Source: Coturnix japonica
Taxonomy: Eukaryota > Chordata > Aves > Galliformes > Phasianidae
Direction: 5' to 3'
DNA: 64,000 bases
Assembly (NCBI RefSeq): GCF_001577835.2
Contig: NC_029516.1
Location: 112,424,254 to 112,488,253, forward strand
How positions within the stretch are numbered: position 1 is the stretch's first letter; each line of letters begins with the position of its first letter. Under the pieces are notes generated by a model. It made no database searches. It worked only from the letters and a program-made list of their open reading frames with translations, and had not been told where the DNA came from. The translations under genes and the position numbers were made by a program. Positions 46,676-58,122 of the stretch are shown piece after piece.

Positions 46676-49600
46676 AATCTCCAGTTACTAATACAACAGG
46701 TTACAGAAAAGGCTGACATCATTCCCAACATAAGGAACCTTTAGTAGCAAGAGAGTCTTTTAAGTAAGTATTTTAGGCATACAGGATTCAAGCAACTTAA
46801 TTTCATCCATCCGAAAGTTTGGTATCTAGACCATAAGAACTACCTAGGCTGCCTCTGGAGACAGAGAAGCTGGTTTAGAAAGCTGGAATGAAGAGAAAAA
46901 TCAGACAGTGCTATGATTTTGTAGCACACAGGTCATTTCCTTCAACCTACTCTTCCCATACAAGTAGTACCTGTAAGGAACATGCAGTCCAGACGGCTTG
47001 CTTGAGCCTAGGCAATACTGCTGATTTATAAAAAATGTCTGGAAACTACTGTGTTGAAAGAGTTGGCAAGTTCTCCTTAATGCTACAAGAAAGTTACCCA
47101 ATATGCTAGTTATATCCCATAAAAAATAGCTTCTTAAGTATGCTGTCAATGCCCGGCACATGACAGTTTTGTGATGGATAATAGCAGGCCAGACCACAAG
47201 TATGTGGGTAATTACAATCTTAGCCTGAATCTATCCCAGACATACGTGTTGTACGGCATGCCCCGGGACACAAGGAAGTGCTAGAGACTGCAGGGCCAAG
47301 GAAGACTCAGAAAACAAACTTCAAACTCTAGATAGTTTCAGTATCTAGGAACTGCAGCTAGATGGATTATTATCATCCTGAAACTCCATGCCAGCTGCTG
47401 TGCTTTTGAATGCAGAGATGTGATGTCAGATTAGACAAAAACCAGTTCTGGCTCCAACAATTTTAATTGGGCTGTATAGAGATTCCATGTTTCTTATGTG
47501 CTGGCACTAAGCACCATTTAAGTACCACTGTCTTTCTCTTTATTGGCAATTCTTTATCTCACCTTTCTGAAACAGTCTCCAAAGCTTCTATTGGTGGGTT
47601 AACTTCTCCTCTCAAGGTTCTTGCAGAGAACTTCCCAGTCCTGCCAGCAAAACTACAACCTTACACTAACAATTTAGTTATGGATACTTTAATTTAATAC
47701 ACAAATGTTAAGGGCAAATGAATGTCATCCAAACACAGACTGTAGCCAGGTGCACAGTAGCAATCCACTCTTAGGACAGCAAAAGTACAAATACAGTGTG
47801 TGTTGTCCCATCTAGCATCACAAATCTGCACTAAGCTCTGGACACTAGAATCTAAACTCCTTTTGTAGCTGATGAGAGAGAAATGCTATTCAAAGGCAAC
47901 TTATCTCACATATTAGAGACATTTGCATTATTATGAGATGATAAATTGTTCCCTATAAGCAACAGTTTCTGGCCACAGATCACAGAGACATCAGAAGTAG
48001 CCATTCCCGCCTCATTAATTCAAAAGAAAACACTGCAATATCACTGCACACAGAATTAGCAATAAATGCAACTCTTAGCCACTCCTAAGACTCAAATATC
48101 TAAGAAATTTGGATACTCAGCAATCCTGTACACACTGGAAAGTGTTGAATATTGTTTTGCTGCTGAGTGACTCTTGGGTGCGCGTGTTGTCCCTTTGTAG
48201 TTCCATGTCTCAGATGTCATTGCTGTCCTTTCAACTACGTTTTCAGGTGCTGATGAAACAATTTGTGCAGCAGCAAATGTTTCCTGCTTCATCCCCTATT
48301 CTTTCCTAACAACTCCTGGCATTCATTTTGCTTAGGGCATGCATCCAACATTTTCCATGAGCAATCTGCTGTAACTCTAATATGTACTCCATGAGAAAGA
48401 GAAGCCCATCATTCTGTGGGATCTTAGGGTCATTACCCCCATCATTTTGCCTTTATTGACCTTGAGTCACATTTCCCATTTCATTCCCTGCAATTCAGCA
48501 TGGAAAGAAGGTTCTTTCCATGAATAGCTTAATCTACAACTGGATGTTTTAATCAATATTCTGCTTTAGCAAATGTAAACTGATTCTTGCTGGAAGCTGA
48601 ATGAAGAAACAAACCTATTGGAACCGATAAACATGTGAAGTGTTGCATGAGAAGAGATGCAAGTCAGCTGTACGAAGCACAACAGCACGAAGATTTTATG
48701 GAAAAGTGATAAATTACATTTATAATGCAAATGCTGACAACCTCTGAGCTTTCTGGCACTGCTACAGCATGTGTAAATGTCAAAGTCGCAGCTAGAAGAG
48801 CTGTATCAATGAACTGACATTGTAGGTATAGCATTAACTGACTGATTTGATCTGAAATGCACTTGACATGGCAAGCACAGACCAAATCATCTCGTGGTTC
48901 AAAGAAGCTGAAAAGTGCACTGATGAGAAACAACGAGCTGAACAATCATCAAAGGAAAAGTCCTGGCCCTTGCCTGTTGCTACTAGATGTGCTACTGTCT
49001 CCTCATCCTGATTTCTGTTTCAATTGGACACAACACACAGCACATTTTGAAACACATTTCTAACAAATTTTAAGTTACTTTGAGCAGGTCGCAGTTACTG
49101 AACTACTCCAACACTCACACTATTTCTAGCAGATGAATGTTCCCCTATATACTTTCATCTTTATGCTGTTTGCTGTAAAAGTAGCAGTGTGGAGTTTGCT
49201 ATGTGAAAAACAACACCATGCAAACAGCAAAGCACATCTCTGTCAATGACTCCTCTGCTGTCGCATAAAGAAGCGGATGTGGAAGAAAAGCAGAACCCTA
49301 ACTGCCCAATCTGTATTTGTTTGGAGTGACTTATCACATGAAAATCTCTGGGACTTATTGTTCTGCAGACCTGATTATGAACGGTCATGAAAATGCCAAG
49401 GGGGACAGAGGCAATTCCACCTCCATCCCCTGCCACACAGAATATGACCTAGAAACAGCGCATCCTACAAGATACAGGAGGTAAAACGGTTATGAGATCA
49501 TTATCACCCAACAGCATCTTACAAGAAAGATGTCTTCAGTAGAGGTTGAACCGTGAGTTAAATGTGCAGATTTCTCCAGTCTGAAAAGTATCCATGAGCT

Positions 49601-52600
49601 ATATAAGACCATTCATCATGAGAGCCTCAAATTGAACAAGGAGATCCATTTATTGACCCTCTGCCTTAACAGCAATGCTTAAAAAACACAGGGATGGCCT
49701 AGGATCAGACCAAGGACTCCTTGAAATGTAAGAAAATGCTCAACTCAGTCACAGGCTTTTCTGGAAACATAATGTGGCATTGGAAAAAAATAAAACATAG
49801 AGCAGTAAAACTGGGAAAATGAAAATGAATAATAAAATTGGCAAATCCCTTTCTTACAGTTCAAGGATTAATGGCTTGATCCCACTATACGAGTAAACCA
49901 TACTGTGAAACCCTGCCATCTCCTGCAACGCAAACACAGGCAGATTGCCATATCTGGAACAAAACTTTAAAACACTGCAGCATGTTATTGTAGGGCCCCG
50001 TCACCACACATGAAGGAGATTTCTGCTGTGGTAGCATGGGCAAGCTACATACAGCCAATCTTGGATGTGTGGCTTTACCCTGAGTAACCCCTATGGAAAA
50101 AACGATGAAGCCACAGCCAAGCTCAGAAAGCACAGGGCAGCAGATCATAGGGGAGAGGGCCTGGGAGGCAGAGGGGGGAAATATTTGGGATACATGGTGG
50201 AAAACTGAAGCCCAAAGTCTCCTCCAAACTGAACCACAGTCTCTGAACACTCCCTTCAGCCACCGCACGTGCTAAGGGTACGATCACAGCAGCAATATTG
50301 GGAGCGGGCCTGGAGCACAGGGGATGCAAGGCCTGGGACCCAGAGTGGCCTGATTGGAAGCCAGGGCACCCCATGTGCCCCAAAGCTGATGGGAGATGTA
50401 ACTAATAGCTGAGGTACCTCAGTGGCAGGGGACTTAGCAGTCACAGCAGAGCTAGGCCTGCTCCCTTAACCTCCAGAGAGGCCTCTGTGCCATGGCACTA
50501 ACCCTCAGCACCAGAGGCCTGTGCAACCACTGCAACCCAGCTCCTCCTGGCCTGGGTCTCCCTTTGGAGGGCAAGTTCCTTTGGTACGAAACATCACGTG
50601 TCTGCTCTCCACTCACGGTTTCTTGGAAAGATGGAGCAAAATTAGTTCAGCTGCTGAGTTCCATCAGGAAGGGAACGAGTGAGGGGGAACCTCATTCTTT
50701 CTCAAAAATGTCAAGTGGAACGTTTGCACTCGCATCGCTCAAAATGGACTCCATTGGTAAGAAAAACACTGCTCATGATCTGAGTGCAGGCAGTGAGTCG
50801 CACCAACACAGATGGAGCTTCGTGTTTTTCTAGGAGGGCACTGGTTTGTACAGCAGTGTTTGCTGCTGGTGGGCCCTGTGCTTCCAGAACGGTGACTTCA
50901 TAGCTCCAAGTTCCCTCACCTGCAAGATGGAGTTTCAGAGTTGCCCCAGCATGCATTTAGGCCAGTACCTTGTCCATTGTTGTACAAAAAGGCCTTGACT
51001 CAAATCAGGAGCCCAGGTGACCAACTGCTTTATACATATTTCCATACAGCACTCAAATATAATCGGGGCTGCTGAAAAAAACACATAGTGTCTGTAACAC
51101 TGGTGTGTGGCAGCCGGGGGGTTGTGCACTTCATGAGGGCAAAGGGCTGCGTCCCTGCATGCATGGTGAGCAGGAACTGAACTTGGTGCACTCCTAAGTG
51201 CTAGGAAGAATTGAGCCAACACTTCTCTCGTGATGCTTCAGAGGAAGTTAAAAGAGGAAATTCAGCACTGGTGCCATCAGCATACAGCCGTCTACCTCAT
51301 CAAATGACGAGCTTGTATTTCTATTGCTTTTGAGGAGAGATCTGGAAAAAGCAAAGATTCTATTTGAACAAATAATAATAAAAAAGTTTTCTAAAAACTG
51401 CCGCCTTCATTGGATCCAGTGTTTCATTACTACCGCTGATGGCTTTGTTTTCCATATTTCTTTATATCTTTTTCCCCATATTTTCTCACACAACCACATT
51501 ACCTGAGACCGGAATGTACCTCTCTCCAATATGTGAGCCCTACAGGCCAACACCACAGACGCAAAATCTCCCCATGTCTTTGGCTGTGACCCGAGCCATG
51601 TCACGCTTCCATATTTCTCAATGATGGGCAAAACATAAATTAGGAGGATGATTTTCAGGCAGAATAGCACATTCTGCAGGCTGTGACTGACGTGCCACCT
51701 GCCTGCCTGCCCTGTGGAGCTGCAGCTGAGTCATCCTCCATTCTCTTTCAAGAGCGCGCGTTTATTCATCAGGATTCTTAACGCAAAAATCAACAAGCAC
51801 AATTTCACTTCTCTGAGCAGAATGAAGTCAAATGTGAGTTTGCTTCTTGCTTCTACCATTCATCTTAAGGACAATAATAACGCAATGTAAATAAAAAGCC
51901 AACATATGTTTAAAAATACATCCTGAATTGAAAAAAAAAAAAGAACAAAAAAACAGGCCACGAAGGCCACCCTCTGCAAATTTGTGTCTTCGTACATTTG
52001 TACACAGTGCATCATTGTAGGAAATGAAAGCAGGCTCTGGACTTCGGCACAGCAATACCACTCTCTGAAACATCCATTCAGTGGGGATATTTCAAGCCTT
52101 TTGAGCAGCTTGTGTAAGAGCTGGAAATCTGCTCGTCATATCCTATGTCCTTTCTGGAATATTATTTTCCACGTTCACGTTGGATGACAAACGATTCCTA
52201 TCCTACACAACAGCGCATCATGCAAAAAACCTGTCCGACTGGCTACTTGCAAACCATGTCAGCAAAAATTAATGAAGAAAAGCCTCTTTCCCCAAATACA
52301 TCCGCTCACCCCCTAAGCAAGTTAATCCTCATTCCTTTTTAAGCTCAGACACATCTCTCTCCACAACTTCCTTTAGTCAGCCTTTAGGGTGAGAAAAAGC
52401 CCACAGCAATAAGCCACAAAACTGGCAATGCAATGCAAATGGTGCTGCTGCTCCCTCCTCTCCCTGCACGGCTGCATGATGATGGCTGCTCCCGCAAATA
52501 AAGCTCAGCAGACACATGATGGAGCCATATCGAAACGCAGGGACAAAGGGCCTTCCTCAGCTTTAAGGCACCAGCTGGCAGCCTTTCTGCTGGAGATGTC

Positions 52601-52777
52601 AGCTGGAAAAGCAGCAAGCAGCAGCAAGCAGCCTCTGCACCTGCAAGCCCTCTGCTCGCAAAGAACCTGCTCTGCTTTCTTTTCTAGCAGAAACGCTGCC
52701 TCGCAGAGTGGGATCTCCAGGATGGCAGCACACAAGCACCTGGCACGCTAATTTGTTGAAGAAGTAATGTTGCTTAC

Positions 52778-52900
52778 CTGCAATTCAACATCATTTAGCC
52801 CAGTCCCAAAGATTTTAAAAGCATCCTTTCTTTGGTGGTATGGCTGCAAAGCACTGATGTCATGGGGAGGAAGCAGTAATGGTCATGTGACTGCATCCTC
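52778..52900 (-). other. CLCN4: Candidate CLCN4 non-coding first exon
   Basis: The first CLCN4 coding exon starts only 8 bases before the ATG, so an upstream 5' UTR exon must exist. On the minus strand a strong donor, GCAG then GTAAGC, lies at 52778/52777, and the sequence above it is richer in G, C and CpG than the neighbourhood. It sits between the WWC3 end and the CLCN4 ATG, where exon 1 is expected. The upper boundary is a guess. An alternative strong donor exists near 54900. Confidence 0.25.
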
Positions 52901-52967
52901 CGTCTATAGGATATCTGATAGGAGACGGGCAGAGAGACAGCGCGAGCTGTAATCCTGCAGGATTACA
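52882..52967 (-). promoter_or_regulatory. Candidate CLCN4 promoter element cluster
   Basis: Just upstream (minus strand) of the candidate first exon lie GTCATGTGAC at 52882-52891, one base from the lysosomal CLEAR E-box, an imperfect palindrome at 52904-52921, and a perfect 20-bp palindrome TGTAATCCTGCAGGATTACA at 52948-52967 that presents two inverted TAATCC/GGATTA sites of OTX/PITX type. Function is inferred from position and motifs only. Confidence 0.3.
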
Positions 52968-55689
52968 CCGCAAGCTTCTTTATCCCTCCCTACCTATCCT
53001 TGAGAACTGCAAGAGCAGCTGGTGCTTTTCCTTCCCCCTCACCTGAAAAGTGGTGTTGTTTTTTTTTTCTTTAAAGAGGGCTTATGAATTCTGCTGCAAC
53101 AGCAGTAACAAACACATTTTTCATGAGGAAAAAGCAATGTACAGACAGCGTACAAATTAAGATGCTTTCTTCTTGGCCCCGCAGCAGCACACAAGTGTTT
53201 TAATTATCCTATTTCATCTATCTGCAATATGTAATCACAGCAGCCTGGGAGTCAGACAAACCAAGTCCCACCATCCCTTGCAAATTTCCCTTCTCTTCAC
53301 ACTCCACTGCTGGGTCATAGTCAAGCTTTGCAAAATTGCCCTCAAGGCTCAGTCCCGGATTCTCCACCCTGTTCACCCATTAAATCACCCCACTTGCAGC
53401 CTTCTGCCTTTTTTTCATCAGTGAAACCATAGCTGCTTGAAAGGTCCTCTCTTCCATGCCGGCTCCTTTTTCCTTCTTCAAAACTTCAGCCTTAAATCCT
53501 CCTATCAAGTACTTCATCATCAGAACATCCTAAAATGCTTCATTCAAATGCAGCGATTATCTTTCATCATTTTGCTTAACCGTGCATTACACCTCAGCAT
53601 TGTTTCGTTGCATTTTGTTCTGCTGTTATTATACCCTGCAGTGTATCCAGGCTCTATAGCAAAATAACAATTTTGAAAGCTGATGGTACAAGCGTTGCAC
53701 TCCCCGAGGAGCATACTGTGCAGTGCAGGGTTATTTCTCTTTTTCAAGGAAACAGCATACAAACACTCACACATGTTTGCACACACACAGTTACTGCTTG
53801 GTTCACCTTATCCAAACACTGCACAGACTGTTTGTGCACTTGAGGGCATTCAAGGATGTGCTTTGTATCACCAAGCAGGTGCACAGGTAGAGGAAGACCT
53901 TGTCCAGGCACACGTTAATACCCATGAGTGACTGAAGGTACATGCATGTATTCCACTAACTTCAAAGGCTGAGGAGCAGGGTTCCAGAAGGTCTTTTTGT
54001 CCCAGTGTGTTTAAACACATACTTGGGGATGCTCTAAGCACACAGCCCAGCCCAAGAAAGCAACTCAGCCAGTACAGCATGCACAAAACCTTTTCAGAAT
54101 GGCTCCACAGATCCACCTGATCTTGTCTGTGAACCGGAGCAAGTTCCTGAATTCCCTGTTTCTGACATGGATTCCCCAAACCGAAGGCACATTTTCCATT
54201 TTACTGTGAAACCTAATCTCTTCACTTGCTTCACCTGAAACAGCTCTCTGGAGCAAGGAGCACACCTTCAGAAAAGAGATTTGATTATGCCCTTTACATA
54301 GCAGCACAAATCACATTCCTCTATTATTTGTGCATTGGTAACAGCTGCAGACCTGCTATAATCACATCAGGAAAGTGGAGAAACGTGAAAGGCCTAACTT
54401 CTTGCCAGAGTCTGTTATTTGTGCCCATTAAATCAACATTAATAAGCCAGCTGAATTCTGTGGAGGAAGTCAAACACTGGCACTTGATAATTTATCTGTA
54501 ACTTTCCTTGATCACATTATGCAAGACTGTAGGGAAAACAGCAAGCAGCAATGAATTAGTCAGATGCAACCAAACATACCTGGGACCTTTTGTGTCACAA
54601 AGCACATAACAGAACATAAATACCACGTCATAGACACAAAATAGCTACTGTATTGTACCAGTTTAGCTTTTGCTAGCTTGCAGTTTCTCAAGTCCCTCTG
54701 TAAATACATTTTTCTCCTTTTCATTCCTATGACTCCATTGTTAGAAAGGAGATGGGACCCAAAACAAGCAGAGAAATGCTCTCCCCCTAAAAACACAGTT
54801 CTAATCTTAGTTTTGCACCTAGCTGAAAATAGACACAAAACATGTCATTCGTCTGACTCCTGAAAAAACATCCACTCTTTTTATATAGCACTTACCTTGA
54901 GGTTTTGCAAAGCGCTCACAAGAATCATAGCAAGAAATATACATGCGACTTAATTCTTATATCAGAAGATCCATACCAACATACCCATTGTAGCTTTTGT
55001 AGTTGATCCTGGTGGTAGCGAGACAGTTGGTATCCCGAATGACTATTTCAAGCAGACCATTTTAAAAATAACCTAAACTCTGTCGTACCCTTAATGCCTT
55101 GCGAACAGTGCACAGAGAAAGGTGTCATGTGTCAGTACTTCAATTCTGACTGTGCTCCTGCAGTTCAGGATTGCAGAGAGAAACAAACAAACAAACAATG
55201 GTCTTCCTACAAATATTAAGGTGGAAATCAGCAGTAAAGTTCAGCCTAAAACTGTGCATTCTTTTGAGCGGTTTCCAGATTGAGACTGGTCACAAACTAA
55301 GATACTACAGAAATAACAGTGTCAGCTTAATTCAAATGCCAATCTACCGAGTAAGAAATTCTGATAGAAAAAAGACAACTCAGTGTGTGAGAGAGGAGCC
55401 ACCCAGGAATTCGGAATAGTTAACCATGAATTTCAGATACAGCTGTCAACTTATCGTGAGCAGTAACCACATGGGAAAACGGATCTGCCATTCTTTACGC
55501 TCTGTATCCATTTCAGATCTTCAGTGTAACCTCTCAGGAGTCTCTGAGTTCACAGATTTCCTCTTTCTTTTATTTGAAAACATTCGCTGTTATGCAAATA
55601 TACGACGTCTTTATGAAAGGATCATAAATGCGGCAAATACCAACCCCTGAAACAAAGTCTTTTTCTGTAGCATCAAACAGAATTCTATT
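52968..55689. other. WWC3-CLCN4 intergenic spacer
   Basis: Between the candidate CLCN4 promoter and the candidate WWC3 poly(A) site there are about 2.7 kb with no recognisable gene or CR1 copy. A strong minus-strand donor (CAAG then GTAAGT) near 54900 could mark an alternative CLCN4 5' exon. Confidence 0.4.
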
Positions 55690-55706
55690 TGTTTATGGCA
55701 AATTAT

Positions 55707-55712
55707 TTTATT
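55707..55712 (-). terminator. Candidate WWC3 poly(A) signal
   Basis: AATAAA on the minus strand, set in AATAAAATAATTTGCC. The choice among hexamers is based on expected 3' UTR length only. Confidence 0.35.
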
Positions 55713-56067
55713 TTGTAGAAGAAATACTTTCAAATAATACAAAAAAAAATGACACAATCATACAGAACTGTGACAAAAACAAGAGAGATGAATACTGAAT
55801 ATGATAACTCATTACCACATCAAGACAGAACTCATTTACAGTAGTCAGAATCACAGACTCACAAGAAAACCAATGGCATCTCACAGCGGTCACTAATTAA
55901 AAACACCAACGGAACCCCCTCACAGAGAAGCTGACAGACATTGTCCCTTTTTTTTAATGGTCAGAGATCAGTTTAGGGTGTGAGGAAGGTTCCTATCCCA
56001 GCCCTTGCACAAGGTGGGTCTAACGCAACCATGCTGCCCTGGACCATACCCAGTCAAGTCCTCGATC

Positions 56068-56150
56068 CCTCCATGGACAGAGACCTCACAACCTATCCGG
56101 GCAACCTCTTCCAGTATTCAAACACTGTCATGAGAACACGATGCTGTCTA
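56068..56150 (-). mobile_element. Old CR1 LINE scrap in WWC3 3' UTR
   Basis: The plus strand reads atccctccatggacagagac and aacctcttccagtattcaaa, which follow the CR1 reverse complement with many differences. It is short, so the call is tentative. Confidence 0.5.
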
Positions 56151-56755
56151 TTCTTAGCACATAGCAAGTATTTCTGGAAGCACTGCATGGTAACTTATGA
56201 TACATACTACTATGAAAGGGCCTCCACTGATTATGAGACATGAAATTCTGACCAACTGACCATTTCAAGTAACAAGCACTTGAAAGCTTGCTATCCCTAG
56301 ACTTTCACCCAAACACTAACAATTTCTTACGTGATTTACGTGTTTTTTATCTGTATAGTTTCCAAAGTGCTAGTTTAAAATTAACTGTCTTTGCTAACCA
56401 TCCTCACTGATTAATGACTGATATTTAACTCCCCATATCCAGCACTTATGGCCTCAGACTGGGCAGACAGAAGCCAATCGGCTTCACTTTCAGGCTTTCC
56501 ATATCTTTGACAAGCTTACAGAACATAAGTTCTTGATACTCACAAAAAACGCTTACAAAATATCTTGAAGTACTCCAATTGATCAGAGGTTTTCGTGAGT
56601 CTGCTTAGCTTCTGACTGCTGTTGCTTTGGTTTCCCGGCATAAAAATCTGAAGCCAATTTGACCCGGGCACATCCCCTTGATGAAAAGAGAGCATCATCT
56701 TCTTTCGAGGCAATTCCAGCCATTTGCAAAGTTAGCCTTGTGTTGGGCACCATTA

Positions 56756-56772
56756 TTTTTTTTTTTTTTTTT
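56756..56772. repeat. Poly(T) tract
   Basis: About seventeen T bases; on the WWC3 strand this is an A tract inside the probable 3' UTR. Confidence 0.8.
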
Positions 56773-57360
56773 GTAGGTAATGCGTAATTAGAAAAATACG
56801 AGAAACTCTATTATAGTAGCTTAGTAAAGAAGTATTTTTACATACTTGCAGGATGCAAGGACACAAAACTGGCATTCTTGGGAATGCAGAGCGACAGTCT
56901 TCCATGACAACAAACAAGTAAAATTATTTTTACCGGATCTCAGCTCATCCAACCAGCAATCAAGTGAGCTACATCTTCCTGAATTATATAGTCCAGAACT
57001 TTCCTTCCTGGAAAGCGTCACTGTTCAAAAGAACTCACATGCAGTAACCACAAAGCATATCCTTTAGATAGAACATGTGTTTAAGCACCCTTCCTTACTG
57101 CAGCTGCTTTCTGAAATGAGCACGTTTTCCTGACTGAAGTCAGAGTCTTGATACCATAGGAATTGCTGTATCCCTTTAGCAGTTTAGCTAGCTCACAGAG
57201 CTCTCTTAATTCCCTTTCCCTTAAACAGCAAAACAAAGATCTGTCACCCTTTTCCTTCCTCCGTTTAAATCGAGAATCTGGTTAAGAATATAAAGATATT
57301 TTAGAGACAACCGAAATGAAAACATTCTATTAGTGCACAGTAAGAACATGCAAACGAATG

Positions 57361-57406
57361 CTGCGGTGTTTAACATCGCTTCTGATCAGCGTTGAACACA
57401 CCGCAG
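57361..57406 (-). other. GC-rich hairpin in probable WWC3 3' UTR
   Basis: CTGCGGTGT at 57361-57369 and its exact complement ACACCGCAG at 57398-57406 form a 9-bp stem. Further inner pairs (AAC with GTT, GC with GC) leave a loop around TTCTGATCA. It stands out from very AT-rich flanks. Confidence 0.5.
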
Positions 57407-57836
57407 GTGATAATATTTTGCTATGACACAGACAGTGCTAAAGGATACATTGTACATAATAAGCTACAGATAATAAAGCTGAAAAAAGTGACAATTTTAG
57501 AACATAGTATTTTCATTTCAGGTATCAGAAACAAAACCAGCTCAATGGTTCCATTCTACTGTATGACAAATACTGAAGAACAAAATTTCAGTCTTAAAAT
57601 ACATCTTAAAGTAGGTATTTTCCTTCAAGGAAAAAAAGGCACTATAAATAAATTACACTACAGTGAATTTGCCTGAACTCACTTTGTTTCTGTCTTCCAG
57701 CCTTTAAGTCAAATAAAACAGCATAAAAACTGTACACGCTCTTAACAGGATAGTCGATCTTTTATAAAATAAGTTGTCTTCAGAGATGTCAGTTTCACAA
57801 CAAGGAAAAACCAAGCCTCGTTGCAGTCGCTATTAT

Positions 57837-57983
57837 AAAATATATATATGTATATATTTATATATATGTTTTTGTTTACTTTTACTTTTTTTCCTTTTTT
57901 TATTTTTTACAAAACGTGTATATTAGCTTTTGCACTTTTGCTTTGTTTTTTGAGGGTTTTTTTGTTTATTTTTTTGTTTTTTA
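57837..57983. repeat. TA and T-rich low-complexity stretch just after WWC3 stop
   Basis: TA repeats up to about 57869 are followed by long T runs; on the transcript strand this is A-rich and contains two AATAAA hexamers. Confidence 0.75.
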
Positions 57984-58055
57984 AAGAAACTTGGCTAATC
58001 TAATAACTTCATTAAAATAAAAGCGATAAATACTTCATGTTTACAATGCAACACG

Positions 58056-58122
58056 TCATACATCGTCAGCCGGCAGAGGAGGTATGTTAATCCTTGGTCT
58101 TGTAAAAAATGCTATCTTCTCT
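58056..58122 (-). CDS. WWC3: WWC3 last coding exon with PDZ ligand and stop
   Basis: The coding part is 67 bases: it completes the Arg codon and encodes [20 protein letters not shown] then V and TGA. The acceptor is GATCGCAG. The terminal ADDV is shared by WWC1-3 and is known in KIBRA to bind PDZ proteins. Confidence 0.96.

Larger units (their letters stand above)
55690..58055 (-). other. WWC3: Probable WWC3 3' UTR
   Basis: Non-coding sequence follows the WWC3 stop. A canonical AATAAA at 55712-55707 would give a 3' UTR of about 2.4 kb, in line with the long WWC3 3' UTR of mammals. Earlier hexamers lie close to the stop in T-rich DNA (near 57970-57965 and 57902-57897), so a very short form cannot be excluded. 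The stretch holds T-rich and TA repeats, a GC-rich hairpin (57361-57406), an old CR1 scrap and a T17 tract. Confidence 0.4.

Noticed and set aside
54891-54960. Strong donor CAAG then GTAAGT near 54900 as the CLCN4 first exon
   Set aside because: The motif is good, but the surrounding sequence is AT-rich without CpGs. The candidate at 52778 has a better promoter context, so this is kept only as an alternative.
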